From the NCBI GenBank assembly GCA_002085265.1, contig NATI01000039.1, positions 1-15,126 of the forward strand: a stretch of 15,126 bases of DNA. The letters run 5' to 3'. Shown here piece after piece: positions 6,122 to 13,999 of this stretch. The notes beneath the pieces are model-generated. The model did not search any database and had not been told where the DNA came from. It saw only the letters and a program-made list of their open reading frames with translations. Made by a program: the position numbers and the translations under genes. How positions within the stretch are numbered: position 1 is the first letter of the stretch; every line of letters starts with the position of its first letter. The stretch comes from Candidatus Omnitrophica bacterium 4484_49. Lineage in GTDB: Bacteria > Omnitrophota > Gorgyraeia > Kaelpiales > Kaelpiaceae.

Positions 6122-8638
6122 ATGCAGGAAATACTGGAAATATTGAGGGACAAAGGAATTGTGGACGAGGCAGGGGTGGAAAAGGCCACAATAATTGGGG
6201 AGCAGAAAAATGAGAGTGTATTAAAAGTCCTGACGGAAATCCTCCCTGATAAAAAAACAGCGATTTTAGAAGAAATAGCCCGGTATTATCGTATTCCTTA
6301 TCTGGACCTCCATTCCCTTCAACTGGATAAGGATATAGTTTACACCCTCCCCGAAGATTTTGCTCGGCGGTATCAGGTATTACCGTTGTTTAAAATTCGT
6401 GACTGGTTGTTTGTGGGGATGGGGCCGGATTTGGATTTTGGGCTTCTGGAGGAGATAAAGCATCAGGCAAAAACCAATGTGAAGATCTGTATAATGGATT
6501 CTCAACAGATTCAGGAGGGTATCGATAAGATATATCGGGCGATATCCAGCGCTGAGAAACTTGTCCAGAGAATAGGCAAGATAGAAGATTTAGGGGCATC
6601 TATTGTCCATCTCGTTAATCTCATCGTCGCTCAGGCGGTAAGAGACAGGGCCTCTGACATCCATATAGAACCAGAGCCAGACAAACTGCGAATAAGGTTC
6701 AGAATAGACGGAATATTATATGAAATTCCCTCCCCTCCCAAGCCTTTAGAGCCAGCCATTGTATCTCGGATAAAAGTGCTTTCCAATTTAGATATTGCTG
6801 AATCCCGACTTCCACAGGATGGTCATTTTAAGGTCAATGTTGATGGTAAGGAGATAGATGTCAGGGTTTCTACACTGCCCACGATAAATGGAGAGAATGT
6901 GGTATTGAGGATACTGGATACCTCCAGTGTCCTTCTGGGACTTGAGAAGTTAGGATTTTCTGAAGAATCCTTAGACTTGTTCCGACAGGCGATATCTCAT
7001 CCTTATGGAATGATATTGACCACAGGACCTACGGGTAGCGGTAAAACCACCACTCTTTACTCGGCATTGATGGAGTTGAACACCATGGATAAACATATTG
7101 TCACTATAGAGGATCCTGTGGAATATCGTCTTCCCCTTATCAGACAGGTGCAGATAAATCCCAAAGCAGGGCTTACATTTGCTAATGGTCTCCGTTCTAT
7201 TTTAAGACATGACCCTGATATAATAATGGTGGGTGAAATTCGCGATCTGGAGACAGCGACAATTGCAATCCAGTCAGCGCTTACCGGACATCTGGTTTTT
7301 TCCACCCTTCATACCAACGATGCCCCCAGTGCAATTACTCGTTTAGCCAATATGGGGGTGGAGCCCTATCTGATTTCCGCGTCGGTGGTGTGTGTTATGG
7401 CTCAGAGATTAGCCCGAAGAATCTGTCCCCAATGTAAAATAAGTTATGTTCCCCCGCAGGGAATAATAGAAAGATTCAATCTCCATAAGTATGTAAAGGA
7501 AGGTGAAAAAATTGTACTGTATAAAGGAGAGGGATGTGATTTCTGCAAGGGGACGGGTTACAAAGATAGAATAGGTATTTTTGAGATAATGCTTTTAGAT
7601 GAGGAGATTAAAGAAATGGTTGTGCAGTCAGCGTCAGTGATTCAAATCCGGGAGAGAGCGAGGGAGAAGGGAATGAAAATACTTTTTGAGGATGGATTGG
7701 AGAAGGCTCTGCAGGGGATAACTACTCTGGATGAAGTTACCAGGGTATGTGAGGAAATTGCAGAGCCCAAGGTAAGGTCAGCGGAGATGATGGCAGTGGA
7801 GCCTTACTTCCCTGCAGAGGAAGAAAAAGGAGTAAAAGTTGCGGTAGAACATGTTCCTCAGCCAGACAGATATTTCTATCTTACTTCTCAACATGAGGAT
7901 GCATATATGAAGATTACATACACTATTATGGAGGATTTAGGAGCAGTCGTTTTAACTGGGGTATTTGGATGTGGTAAGACATTACTTCTTACATATCTGG
8001 AAAATGAGTTAAGCAAGCAGAGAATGAGGTTCATCAGGGTTACAAATCCTCAGGGAGACCGGCTGGATATTTTGAGAAACATCGTGCGGCAGATTTACAC
8101 CGAGCCTTTGCCCCTGCGCAGGAGTGATCTGGCTTCCGATGCTTTGCTGGAGATATTTGAGCAGAAAATAAGGGATAACATGCGAGACGGTATAAAGACG
8201 ATAATAGTTGTAGATGAGGCTCATCTGATAAAAAATGAAGATGTTTTTGAACAATTGCGGCTGTTTCTCAACTATCAGGCAGACCTGGGATTTGAGGTTA
8301 ACTTGATTCTCGCCGGGCAGCCAGAACTGAAAGACAAAATAGCCCAGTTTCGACATATAGAACAGAGAATAGCCCTTAACGCTGAAGTTAACAGTCTGGA
8401 TAGAAACGAAGTTGAGAAGTACATCAATCATAGAGTAAAAGTTGCAGGTGGTAAATCCGGGATATTTTCACCTCAAAGTATAGATGTAATTTCTGATAAA
8501 AGTGCCGGCATCCCCAGGAGGATAAATACCATCTGTGATCTCTGTCTTCTTCAGGGAATGGGGATGAATAAAAAGAATGTGGATGAGGAAGTGGTTAATA
8601 CCGTCGTCAAATCTTTCTTGAAAAATGCCCCTGTATAG
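6122..8638 (+). CDS. gspE: GspE/PilB assembly ATPase fused to an ExeA/GspA-type AAA ATPase
   Basis: The protein is 838 residues, against about 500-580 for GspE/PilB. Residues 1-545 form a complete GspE: a degenerate N-terminal MshEN-like domain, the N2 region with ASDIHIEP, Walker A GPTGSGKT (302-309), the Asp box EDPVEY (330-335), Walker B IIMVGEIRD (367-375), the His box around STLHTND (394-400), and a four-cysteine metal site (C435, C438, C472, C475). After a linker of about 45 residues a second ATPase follows (about 590-838): Walker A GVFGCGKT (613-620), Walker B TIIVVDEAH (693-701), LILAGQPEL (728-736) and SAGIPRRIN (794-802). These are typical of ExeA/GspA. The first part should power subunit assembly at the inner membrane. 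ExeA with ExeB helps the secretin assemble through peptidoglycan, but here the peptidoglycan-binding and membrane parts of ExeA are absent. The reading frame is continuous through the junction, with no sign of a frameshift. Confidence 0.93.
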   Translation: MQEILEILRDKGIVDEAGVEKATIIGEQKNESVLKVLTEILPDKKTAILEEIARYYRIPYLDLHSLQLDKDIVYTLPEDFARRYQVLPLFKIRDWLFVGMGPDLDFGLLEEIKHQAKTNVKICIMDSQQIQEGIDKIYRAISSAEKLVQRIGKIEDLGASIVHLVNLIVAQAVRDRASDIHIEPEPDKLRIRFRIDGILYEIPSPPKPLEPAIVSRIKVLSNLDIAESRLPQDGHFKVNVDGKEIDVRVSTLPTINGENVVLRILDTSSVLLGLEKLGFSEESLDLFRQAISHPYGMILTTGPTGSGKTTTLYSALMELNTMDKHIVTIEDPVEYRLPLIRQVQINPKAGLTFANGLRSILRHDPDIIMVGEIRDLETATIAIQSALTGHLVFSTLHTNDAPSAITRLANMGVEPYLISASVVCVMAQRLARRICPQCKISYVPPQGIIERFNLHKYVKEGEKIVLYKGEGCDFCKGTGYKDRIGIFEIMLLDEEIKEMVVQSASVIQIRERAREKGMKILFEDGLEKALQGITTLDEVTRVCEEIAEPKVRSAEMMAVEPYFPAEEEKGVKVAVEHVPQPDRYFYLTSQHEDAYMKITYTIMEDLGAVVLTGVFGCGKTLLLTYLENELSKQRMRFIRVTNPQGDRLDILRNIVRQIYTEPLPLRRSDLASDALLEIFEQKIRDNMRDGIKTIIVVDEAHLIKNEDVFEQLRLFLNYQADLGFEVNLILAGQPELKDKIAQFRHIEQRIALNAEVNSLDRNEVEKYINHRVKVAGGKSGIFSPQSIDVISDKSAGIPRRINTICDLCLLQGMGMNKKNVDEEVVNTVVKSFLKNAPV

Positions 8639-9851
8639 TTACCTGGCTCGAGATAAACAGGGAAAACCTGTGAAAGGTGAAGTGGTTCTGGAAAATGAGA
8701 CCGAACTCATAAGGTATCTGGAAAAAGAAGATCTCCTGCCCATAAAGTTTGAAGAAAAAATCGAGAGTAAGACCAGAAGGTTCAGTTTATCTTCCCTTCT
8801 GTCCAGAAAGATAAAGAAGCAGACTTTGATAATCTTTACCCGGCAGTTTGCCAGCACCATAAGAGCGGGAATCCCTCTGGTTAATGCCTTGCGATTTCTG
8901 GCGGAGGAGGCAGAGGATAAATTGTTTAAGCAAATTCTATCCCGTATTGTAATTGATGTCGAGCAGGGACTCAGTTTATCTAGTGCGCTCAGAAAATACC
9001 CCGAAATATTTCCTGAACTCTATGTGGAGATGGTGGGATCCGGCGAGGCCTCAGGGACACTGGATAAAGTTATGGAAAATTTGGCTCAGACAATGGAAAG
9101 AGATTACCGGCTATATCTGGAGATAAGAAACGCTCTCAGGTATCCAGCATTGGTGGTAGTGGCAATAATTATAGCTATATTTGTAATTACACTTTTTGTG
9201 ATCCCTAAATTTGCACGGATTTACAGTCAATTTAAAATGCCCCTTCCTCTGCCCACCAGGATTTTGATTGGTATAAGTAATTTTCTCCTCCACAATATAT
9301 TCCTGCTCATTTTTTTAGGGTTGATTTTAATTATTGGTTTTAACTACTGGAAGAAGACGCCGAAAGGAAAGCTTATGTGGGGTAGGATAAGATTAAAAAT
9401 CCCCATATTAGGTGATATTTTCATGAAGGTAAGTCTGTTGCGTTTTTGTTTTATATTTAATGCCCTCAATAGTGTGGGGTTGCCGATTCTGAAATCACTG
9501 GAGATAGTAGCAAAAACCATGGGTAACGATTTTCTCAAACAGAGGGCAGAGTTTTTCAGGCAAGGAGTATCTGAGGGTAAATCACTGTCATCATTGATAG
9601 CCCGTGACGGATATTTTCCGAAGTTGCTGGCTAATATGATCGGAGTGGGAGAACAGAGCGGTTCCATGGATATAGTGCTGGAATCTCTGGCTGAGTTTTA
9701 TAATACAGAAGTGAGAAGTAAACTGGATGCCCTCACGGTAACGTTGGAGCCCGTGCTTACCGCTTTTCTGGCAGTATGTGTATTTGTATTGGCACTGGGC
9801 GTTTTTCTGCCGATGTGGAATATGACTCAGGTATTTAAACTGGGAGGATGA
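8625..9851 (+). CDS. gspF: GspF/PilC-type polytopic platform protein
   Basis: The 408 residues match the usual length and layout. The start MPLYSYLARDKQGKPVKGEV is the classic GspF/PilC opening. Two repeated cytoplasmic T2SSF domains follow, with RQFASTIRAGIPLVNALR (73-90) and GSGEASGTL (138-146) in the first, and NALNSVGLPILKSLE (279-293) and GVGEQSGSMD (340-349) in the second. Transmembrane helices lie at about 174-197, 220-240 and 373-395. The protein forms the rotor or base in the inner membrane on which the GspE/PilB ATPase acts. It overlaps the ATPase gene by 14 bp, so the two are likely translationally coupled. It begins without a clear ribosome site, which fits coupling. GspF and PilC cannot be told apart from sequence alone; the pilMNOPQ-like neighbourhood leans towards a pilus. 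Confidence 0.95.
   Translation: MPLYSYLARDKQGKPVKGEVVLENETELIRYLEKEDLLPIKFEEKIESKTRRFSLSSLLSRKIKKQTLIIFTRQFASTIRAGIPLVNALRFLAEEAEDKLFKQILSRIVIDVEQGLSLSSALRKYPEIFPELYVEMVGSGEASGTLDKVMENLAQTMERDYRLYLEIRNALRYPALVVVAIIIAIFVITLFVIPKFARIYSQFKMPLPLPTRILIGISNFLLHNIFLLIFLGLILIIGFNYWKKTPKGKLMWGRIRLKIPILGDIFMKVSLLRFCFIFNALNSVGLPILKSLEIVAKTMGNDFLKQRAEFFRQGVSEGKSLSSLIARDGYFPKLLANMIGVGEQSGSMDIVLESLAEFYNTEVRSKLDALTVTLEPVLTAFLAVCVFVLALGVFLPMWNMTQVFKLGG
9842..9847 (+). promoter_or_regulatory. Strong Shine-Dalgarno site for the PilZ gene
   Basis: GGGAGG lies 8 nt before ATG 9856 and overlaps the end of the GspF-like gene. It is the best ribosome site I saw in the operon, and it supports the chosen start. Confidence 0.6.
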
Positions 9852-9855
9852 AAAT

Positions 9856-10500
9856 ATGATTTATTGGATTGCGTATTTTTTATTTCTACTTTCACTTTTA
9901 AATCTACCTGTGGAGGGATTGAGATATTTGAGTTTAGTGTTTGTATCTGTGGGGTTGACGGTGTTATTTTTTTACCACCGCAGACGAATTTTTATTTTAA
10001 GCACTGTGAAAAATTTAGCAGTAGCGATGCTCATTTTCTTTGGATTTACCCTTTTGTTGCTTGTCTGGAAGGGAGAACAGATGGTTTTCTGGATAGCTCT
10101 CAGTGGAGCGGTTCCTTATGCCTGGGTTCTGTATAAGAAATTACATATCACACAGGAAAGTTTTAGCCCAGAGGAACAGAGGTTGGCGTTGCGCACAAAT
10201 CTCTCTTTTGATGTTGAACTGATGGCTCTGGATGGAAGTAATAGAAGATTTAAAGGGTTAACCAGGGATATAAGCACTACCGGTATGCGAGTATTTATTC
10301 CTCAGGAATTGAAAAAAAGCGAAGTTCTGTATTTCAGGATATATATTCCGGAAGAGAACTGGCCCCTTACGGGTAAGGCAGAGGTCGTCTGGAACAAGGC
10401 GGTTAAGAATGGCTTTGAATGCGGAATGGTATTTACTGAGATCAGCGATCAGGATAGAGGGAAAATAGCCCTCAAACAGGGGTTCAGTATTGTAAAATGA
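9856..10500 (+). CDS. Membrane-anchored PilZ-domain protein, probable cyclic-di-GMP effector
   Basis: The 214-residue protein has a hydrophobic N-terminal half with about three or four transmembrane helices (about 3-18, 22-40, 52-71 and 75-93) and a C-terminal PilZ domain (about 104-205). Both cyclic-di-GMP binding motifs are intact: RLALR (R109 and R113, the RxxxR motif) and DISTTG (138-143, the D/NxSxxG motif). The strand pattern after that, including GKAEVVWN and GFECGMVF, is typical of PilZ. It should sense cyclic-di-GMP at the cytoplasmic face of the membrane. Its place 4 bp after the platform gene and in overlap with the kinase gene suggests that it tunes the assembly machine or its regulators. 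Classical PilZ, which lacks the motifs, also works with PilB, so partner contact with the ATPase is a fair inference. Few PilZ proteins have such a multi-helix anchor. Confidence 0.88.
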   Translation: MIYWIAYFLFLLSLLNLPVEGLRYLSLVFVSVGLTVLFFYHRRRIFILSTVKNLAVAMLIFFGFTLLLLVWKGEQMVFWIALSGAVPYAWVLYKKLHITQESFSPEEQRLALRTNLSFDVELMALDGSNRRFKGLTRDISTTGMRVFIPQELKKSEVLYFRIYIPEENWPLTGKAEVVWNKAVKNGFECGMVFTEISDQDRGKIALKQGFSIVK

Positions 10501-11975
10501 AGGATATTTTTCTTAAGGTCAAACGTCTGCTTTTCCGGGAATACCATACGCCCTTGGATAGGGTAAGAATTCAGATCCGGGTATCCATCGCCATTCCTTT
10601 GATTTTCGCTTTTTTCGTTTTTGGAGTTTCTCTGTTTTATATAAATATGTTTTCTCAGGTTCTGTTCGTTTCCAGGTCCCCCCAGGGAGTTGATTTCCAA
10701 AAATTAATTGATTATCTGCGCATATTCTTTATATTTACCCTGTTTGCGTCTTTGATAATCGGACTCATCTTGTCTTACGCTATTATAGTTCCAGGAAGAA
10801 AGTTAGCCAGACTTATAGGGATAAGCATCAAGGGGCAGGAGATGCAATTCAAGGATGATTATACGGAATTTTTGCCCCAAGTGGAAAAGTTACTTTCAGA
10901 ACTGGGAGAGAGAATGTGGGAGGGGAGTAAAAATATGGCGTTTGTGATTGACAGGGATAAGAAAATTCTTAATTTCAATCATCAGGCAGGAAAGTTTTTC
11001 GGACTGTCAGGGATTCATGGAGAAAAGGACCTTTACGAGATAATTCCATCTCTTCCTGAAAATGCCGGGTTTTATCGCATATTAAATAGAGGTTTGCAGA
11101 AGGGAGAAAATTTTGCCTCCAGGGTTAAGGTGTTGAATGCCCGAGGAGAAGAACTGGGATTTTTTATCAATCTTCTCCCTGTGAAGAAAAACGAAGGGAA
11201 GTTTTTGTTGTTTTTGAACTTTGTGGACAGCGATTTACTGGAGGAAAAGATTTACAGAGAAGAACTGGAAGAAAAAATTCAGATGTTGAATAGAGTTTTG
11301 ACCACCCTCACTCACGAAGTAAAAAATCCTCTTTCTGTAATTAAGGGGATATTTTCTCTGATTCGGGAAGAGAATAAACTGGACCCCAAGATTACGGAAC
11401 TCCTCCTGACGGAAGTTGATAAGGTAGAGACTCTTCTGGATGATTTTCTTCTGGTGCAAAGACCATTGAAAAAAATGCTTAAACCTTCCTGGGTAGATGT
11501 TAGAGATTTTGTAAGACAAAGTATCGAAGGCATTAAGTATGCTGTCCGGGATAGAGAGGATATTAAGTTCCAGGAGATTTATCCTTCTCACCCTGTCTTT
11601 GTCAATTGTGATGCCAGGTTAATACTTAGGGCTATGGCTCATGTGATAAAAAATGCCATTGAAGCAATGCCTGATGGTGGAGTCCTTACGGTAGAGGTGA
11701 AAGTGGAGGAGGGAAATGTGTTGATAGATGTCAGGGATACCGGGCGGGGAATATCCCGGGAGGAGATGGGTAGGATATTTGACCCATTTTATACCACTAA
11801 AGAAGAAGGTACTGGGCTGGGACTTTCTCTGGCTAAACAGATAATAAATGCCCACGGTGGCGATATCCAGGTGGAGTCGGAGGTGAATAAAGGGACAAGA
11901 GTCAGAATCAGACTCTGGGGTGTTAAAGGGGAGATGAATCATGAGCATAAACCCGAATATCTTAGTAGTGGATGA
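10497..11975 (+). CDS. Membrane sensor histidine kinase with PAS-like domain
   Basis: This is a 492-residue kinase. It has two transmembrane helices (about 28-50 and 75-98) that frame a short periplasmic loop of about 25 residues, a linker that may be a degenerate HAMP (about 98-135) and a PAS-like domain (about 142-245). The HisKA domain carries LTHEVKNPL, with phospho-acceptor His273. The HATPase domain has its N box at HVIKNAIEAMPDGG (N386), DTGRGIS (414-420), FDPFYTT (428-434) and GTGLGLSLAK (438-447). The HExxNPL box and the NtrC-type partner next to it point to an NtrB/PilS-like phospho-relay. With so small an outer loop it probably senses a membrane or cytoplasmic signal, perhaps the PilZ protein encoded just before it (ATGA overlap). 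Its 3' end overlaps the activator gene by 35 bp, adding a short Glu/His-rich tail after the catalytic domain. Confidence 0.93.
   Translation: MKDIFLKVKRLLFREYHTPLDRVRIQIRVSIAIPLIFAFFVFGVSLFYINMFSQVLFVSRSPQGVDFQKLIDYLRIFFIFTLFASLIIGLILSYAIIVPGRKLARLIGISIKGQEMQFKDDYTEFLPQVEKLLSELGERMWEGSKNMAFVIDRDKKILNFNHQAGKFFGLSGIHGEKDLYEIIPSLPENAGFYRILNRGLQKGENFASRVKVLNARGEELGFFINLLPVKKNEGKFLLFLNFVDSDLLEEKIYREELEEKIQMLNRVLTTLTHEVKNPLSVIKGIFSLIREENKLDPKITELLLTEVDKVETLLDDFLLVQRPLKKMLKPSWVDVRDFVRQSIEGIKYAVRDREDIKFQEIYPSHPVFVNCDARLILRAMAHVIKNAIEAMPDGGVLTVEVKVEEGNVLIDVRDTGRGISREEMGRIFDPFYTTKEEGTGLGLSLAKQIINAHGGDIQVESEVNKGTRVRIRLWGVKGEMNHEHKPEYLSSG
11928..11933 (+). promoter_or_regulatory. Shine-Dalgarno site inside the kinase gene for the NtrC-family activator
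   Basis: GGGGAG lies 7 nt before ATG 11941 and within the kinase reading frame. It supports that start, which places the ILVVDDE receiver strand five residues in, as usual for the family. Confidence 0.55.
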
Positions 11976-13308
11976 CGAACAGGGAGTACGCCTGACGATT
12001 AGAAAGGCGCTGGAGAAGGAGGGTTATAATGTAATTGAGGCTTCTTGCAGTCGGGAGGCGTTAAACATTATTGAAAAAAAGAGCGTGTCTTTGGCTATTG
12101 TGGATTATCGTATGCCAGGAATGAACGGCGTGGAACTTATCGAAAGGATAAGGGAAAAAAGAAAAATTCCCATTATAATTATTACTGCCTATGGATTTGA
12201 GAAGTTAAATATGGAGGAGTTAAACGGCGCTTTGGATTATATTACCAAGCCATTTGACCTTGATAGGCTCAGGGAGAGTGTTGAGATTCTTCTGGAGAGG
12301 GAGAAGATCCTGGAAGATGTAGTGCACGAGGTGGAAATGAGCGAAGATGGATTCTGTGGCATGGTGGGAAAGAGCTCGGCCATGCTTGAGGTGTATTCTC
12401 TGATTAAGAAAGTCGCCGGGACCGATTTCAATGTCCTTATTACCGGAGAGAGTGGAAGCGGTAAGGAGTTGTGTGCCCGTGCTATTCATTGTTTGAGTAA
12501 AAGGGCAACTAAACCGTTTATCAGCGTGGCATGTTCGGCAATCCCTGATACTCTTCTGGAGGCGGAGCTTTTCGGTTATGAAAAAGGAGCATTTACGGGA
12601 GCCGAAAAATCCAAAGCCGGGAAATTTGAACTCGGTAATAGGGGGACAATTTTTTTGGACGAGATAGGGGATATGCCTCTATTCACTCAAGCAAAAATAT
12701 TAAGGGTGTTGCAGGAAAAAGAAATCGAAAGGCTCGGTTCTGAAAAGGCGGTGAAGGTAGATGTGCGGGTAATTTCAGCCACAAATGTTGATTTGGCTCA
12801 GGCGGTAAAAGAGGGAAGGTTCAGAGAGGACCTTTATTACCGGCTGAATGTATTTCGTATTCATCTTCCTCCTCTCCGAGAACGAAAGGAAGATATACCT
12901 CTTTTGGTGCTTCATTTCCTTAAGAAATATTCTCTGAGGGATCGGGTAATTCAGGCGATATCTATAGAGGCGCTGGAGAAGTTGATAAATTACGACTGGC
13001 CGGGTAATGTCCGGGAATTGGAAAATGTTATTCAGCGGGCTATAATTTTAACCCGGGGGGATATTCTGGAAAGTTCCCATATCCAGGGCCTGAAGGAAGA
13101 GGTCGTGTCCAGAAGAAGAACTATTAAATTTAGAAAAAAAATATTGCCTTTAAATACCGCCATTTCACAGGCTGTGGAGGAACTGGAGAGGGAATTGATA
13201 TTAAAGGCATTACAGGAAGCGAAAAATAACAAGAGTAAAGCAGCAGAATTGTTGAAAATCAGTAGAAAGAGTTTACATAACAAACTTAAAAAATACAATA
13301 TCGGCTAA
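11941..13308 (+). CDS. NtrC-family sigma-54-dependent response regulator
   Basis: The 455 residues show the three NtrC-family domains. The receiver (about 5-120) has the acidic pair D11/D12, phospho-acceptor Asp55 in LAIVDYRMPGMNG, the ITA switch and the KPF lysine (K103). The AAA+ domain (about 140-375) has Walker A GESGSGKE (169-176), GAFTGA (216-221), which contacts sigma-54, Walker B GTIFLDEIGD (235-244) and WPGNVRELEN (353-362). A Fis-type helix-turn-helix ends the protein (about 430-453, KSKAAELLKISRKSLHNKLK). All key residues are present, so it should activate sigma-54 promoters when phosphorylated by the adjacent kinase. By analogy with PilR its target may be a pilin gene, or this operon itself. 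I found no convincing -24/-12 promoter in the window. Its stop overlaps the next start by 1 bp (TAATG). Confidence 0.95.
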   Translation: MSINPNILVVDDEQGVRLTIRKALEKEGYNVIEASCSREALNIIEKKSVSLAIVDYRMPGMNGVELIERIREKRKIPIIIITAYGFEKLNMEELNGALDYITKPFDLDRLRESVEILLEREKILEDVVHEVEMSEDGFCGMVGKSSAMLEVYSLIKKVAGTDFNVLITGESGSGKELCARAIHCLSKRATKPFISVACSAIPDTLLEAELFGYEKGAFTGAEKSKAGKFELGNRGTIFLDEIGDMPLFTQAKILRVLQEKEIERLGSEKAVKVDVRVISATNVDLAQAVKEGRFREDLYYRLNVFRIHLPPLRERKEDIPLLVLHFLKKYSLRDRVIQAISIEALEKLINYDWPGNVRELENVIQRAIILTRGDILESSHIQGLKEEVVSRRRTIKFRKKILPLNTAISQAVEELERELILKALQEAKNNKSKAAELLKISRKSLHNKLKKYNIG

Positions 13309-13991
13309 TGCTTTCTATAATTGTCCCGGTATACAATGAGCAGAATACGATTCAACTCATACTTCGTAAACTGAACTCCCTCCCAGTTCCCAAAGAGATA
13401 ATTGTGGTTGATGATGGTTCCCGAGACTCCACGTTAAAAAAGATAAATGATATTAGAGAGGAAATTCCTGTTATCAAAGTAATCAGCCTTAGAGAGAATC
13501 GAGGGAAAGGCCAGGCAGTGCGAGAAGGAATAAAAATAGCAGGGGGAGAAGTTGTAGCCATTCAGGATGCCGATCTCGAGTATCAGCCTCAGGACCTTGT
13601 GACATTGTATAATTTGCTCAAACGCACAGGTGCCGATGCTGTATACGGTGTAAGATTTGTCCAGCACTCATACAGTCCCTTCTGGCACAGAATGGGGAAT
13701 AAAGTGTTAAGTTTTGTAACCAGTCTCCTTTATTTTAAAAATATACTGGATATGGAGACCTGTTATAAAGTTATAAGAAAAGGCATCTTAACCAGTTTAA
13801 AACTGGAATCCAATCGTTTTGAGATAGAAGCCGAGGTTACTGCTAAACTTCTGCGTAGAGGATGCAGGATAATTCAACACCCGATAAGATACAGGTTCCG
13901 AAGTTATAGAGAAGGTAAAAAGATTTCCTGGCAGGACGGTGTTAAAGCGATAATTACTCTTTTGAAGTATCGTTTTAAAAATTTAGTTTAA
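13308..13991 (+). CDS. Family 2 glycosyltransferase, DPM1-like polyprenyl-phosphate sugar synthase
   Basis: The 227-residue GT-A enzyme starts MLSIIVPVYNEQNTI. It has VVDDGSRDST (about 33-42), the NRGKGQAVREG segment (64-74), the metal/nucleotide site QDADLEYQP (about 85-93), DMETCYKVI (148-156) and RFEIEAEVTAKLLRRG (about 171-186). It ends in the 'Y..R.Y.EGKKI.W.DG..A' tail of dolichyl-phosphate-mannose-synthase-like bacterial enzymes. There is no C-terminal transmembrane pair, so this is the short soluble or peripheral form. It probably moves a hexose from a nucleotide sugar to undecaprenyl phosphate, giving the lipid-linked donor used by GT-C enzymes. Such an enzyme is encoded in the convergent orientation next door. 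The start ATG overlaps the activator's TAA by 1 bp and lacks a clear ribosome site, so translation is probably coupled to the pilus operon. The sugar cannot be told from sequence. Confidence 0.88.
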   Translation: MLSIIVPVYNEQNTIQLILRKLNSLPVPKEIIVVDDGSRDSTLKKINDIREEIPVIKVISLRENRGKGQAVREGIKIAGGEVVAIQDADLEYQPQDLVTLYNLLKRTGADAVYGVRFVQHSYSPFWHRMGNKVLSFVTSLLYFKNILDMETCYKVIRKGILTSLKLESNRFEIEAEVTAKLLRRGCRIIQHPIRYRFRSYREGKKISWQDGVKAIITLLKYRFKNLV

Positions 13992-13999
13992 ATAGATAC
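13967..13999. terminator. Possible bidirectional hairpin over both convergent stop codons
   Basis: An imperfect inverted repeat is visible: GTATC (13967-13971) pairs with GATAC (13995-13999), and TTTAAA (13974-13979) pairs with TTTAAA (13987-13992). Two mismatched pairs separate the arms and the loop is 7 nt. Both stop codons (plus strand 13989-13991, minus strand 13975-13977) lie in the inner arm. It is A/T-rich and has no G/C-rich stem with a U-run, so it would be a weak intrinsic terminator. Confidence 0.35.

Noticed and set aside
6122..8638. Frameshift or chimera explanation for the two-ATPase gene
   Set aside because: The frame is continuous with unchanged codon style through the linker, and the second ATPase has no separate start with a good ribosome site that I could see.
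9790..9804. TGGCAC element upstream of the PilZ gene, possible sigma-54 -24 box
   Set aside because: The position 10 nt after GG holds TT rather than the needed GC, and the site is inside the GspF coding sequence.
9864..10136. 90-residue plus-strand frame rich in Cys and Phe inside the PilZ gene
   Set aside because: It overlaps the transmembrane half of a well-supported gene in another frame and has no recognisable domain, so it is a shadow frame.
13682..13696. Second TGGCAC near the middle of the GT2 gene
   Set aside because: There is no TTGC at the right distance and it points into a coding sequence, so it is probably chance.
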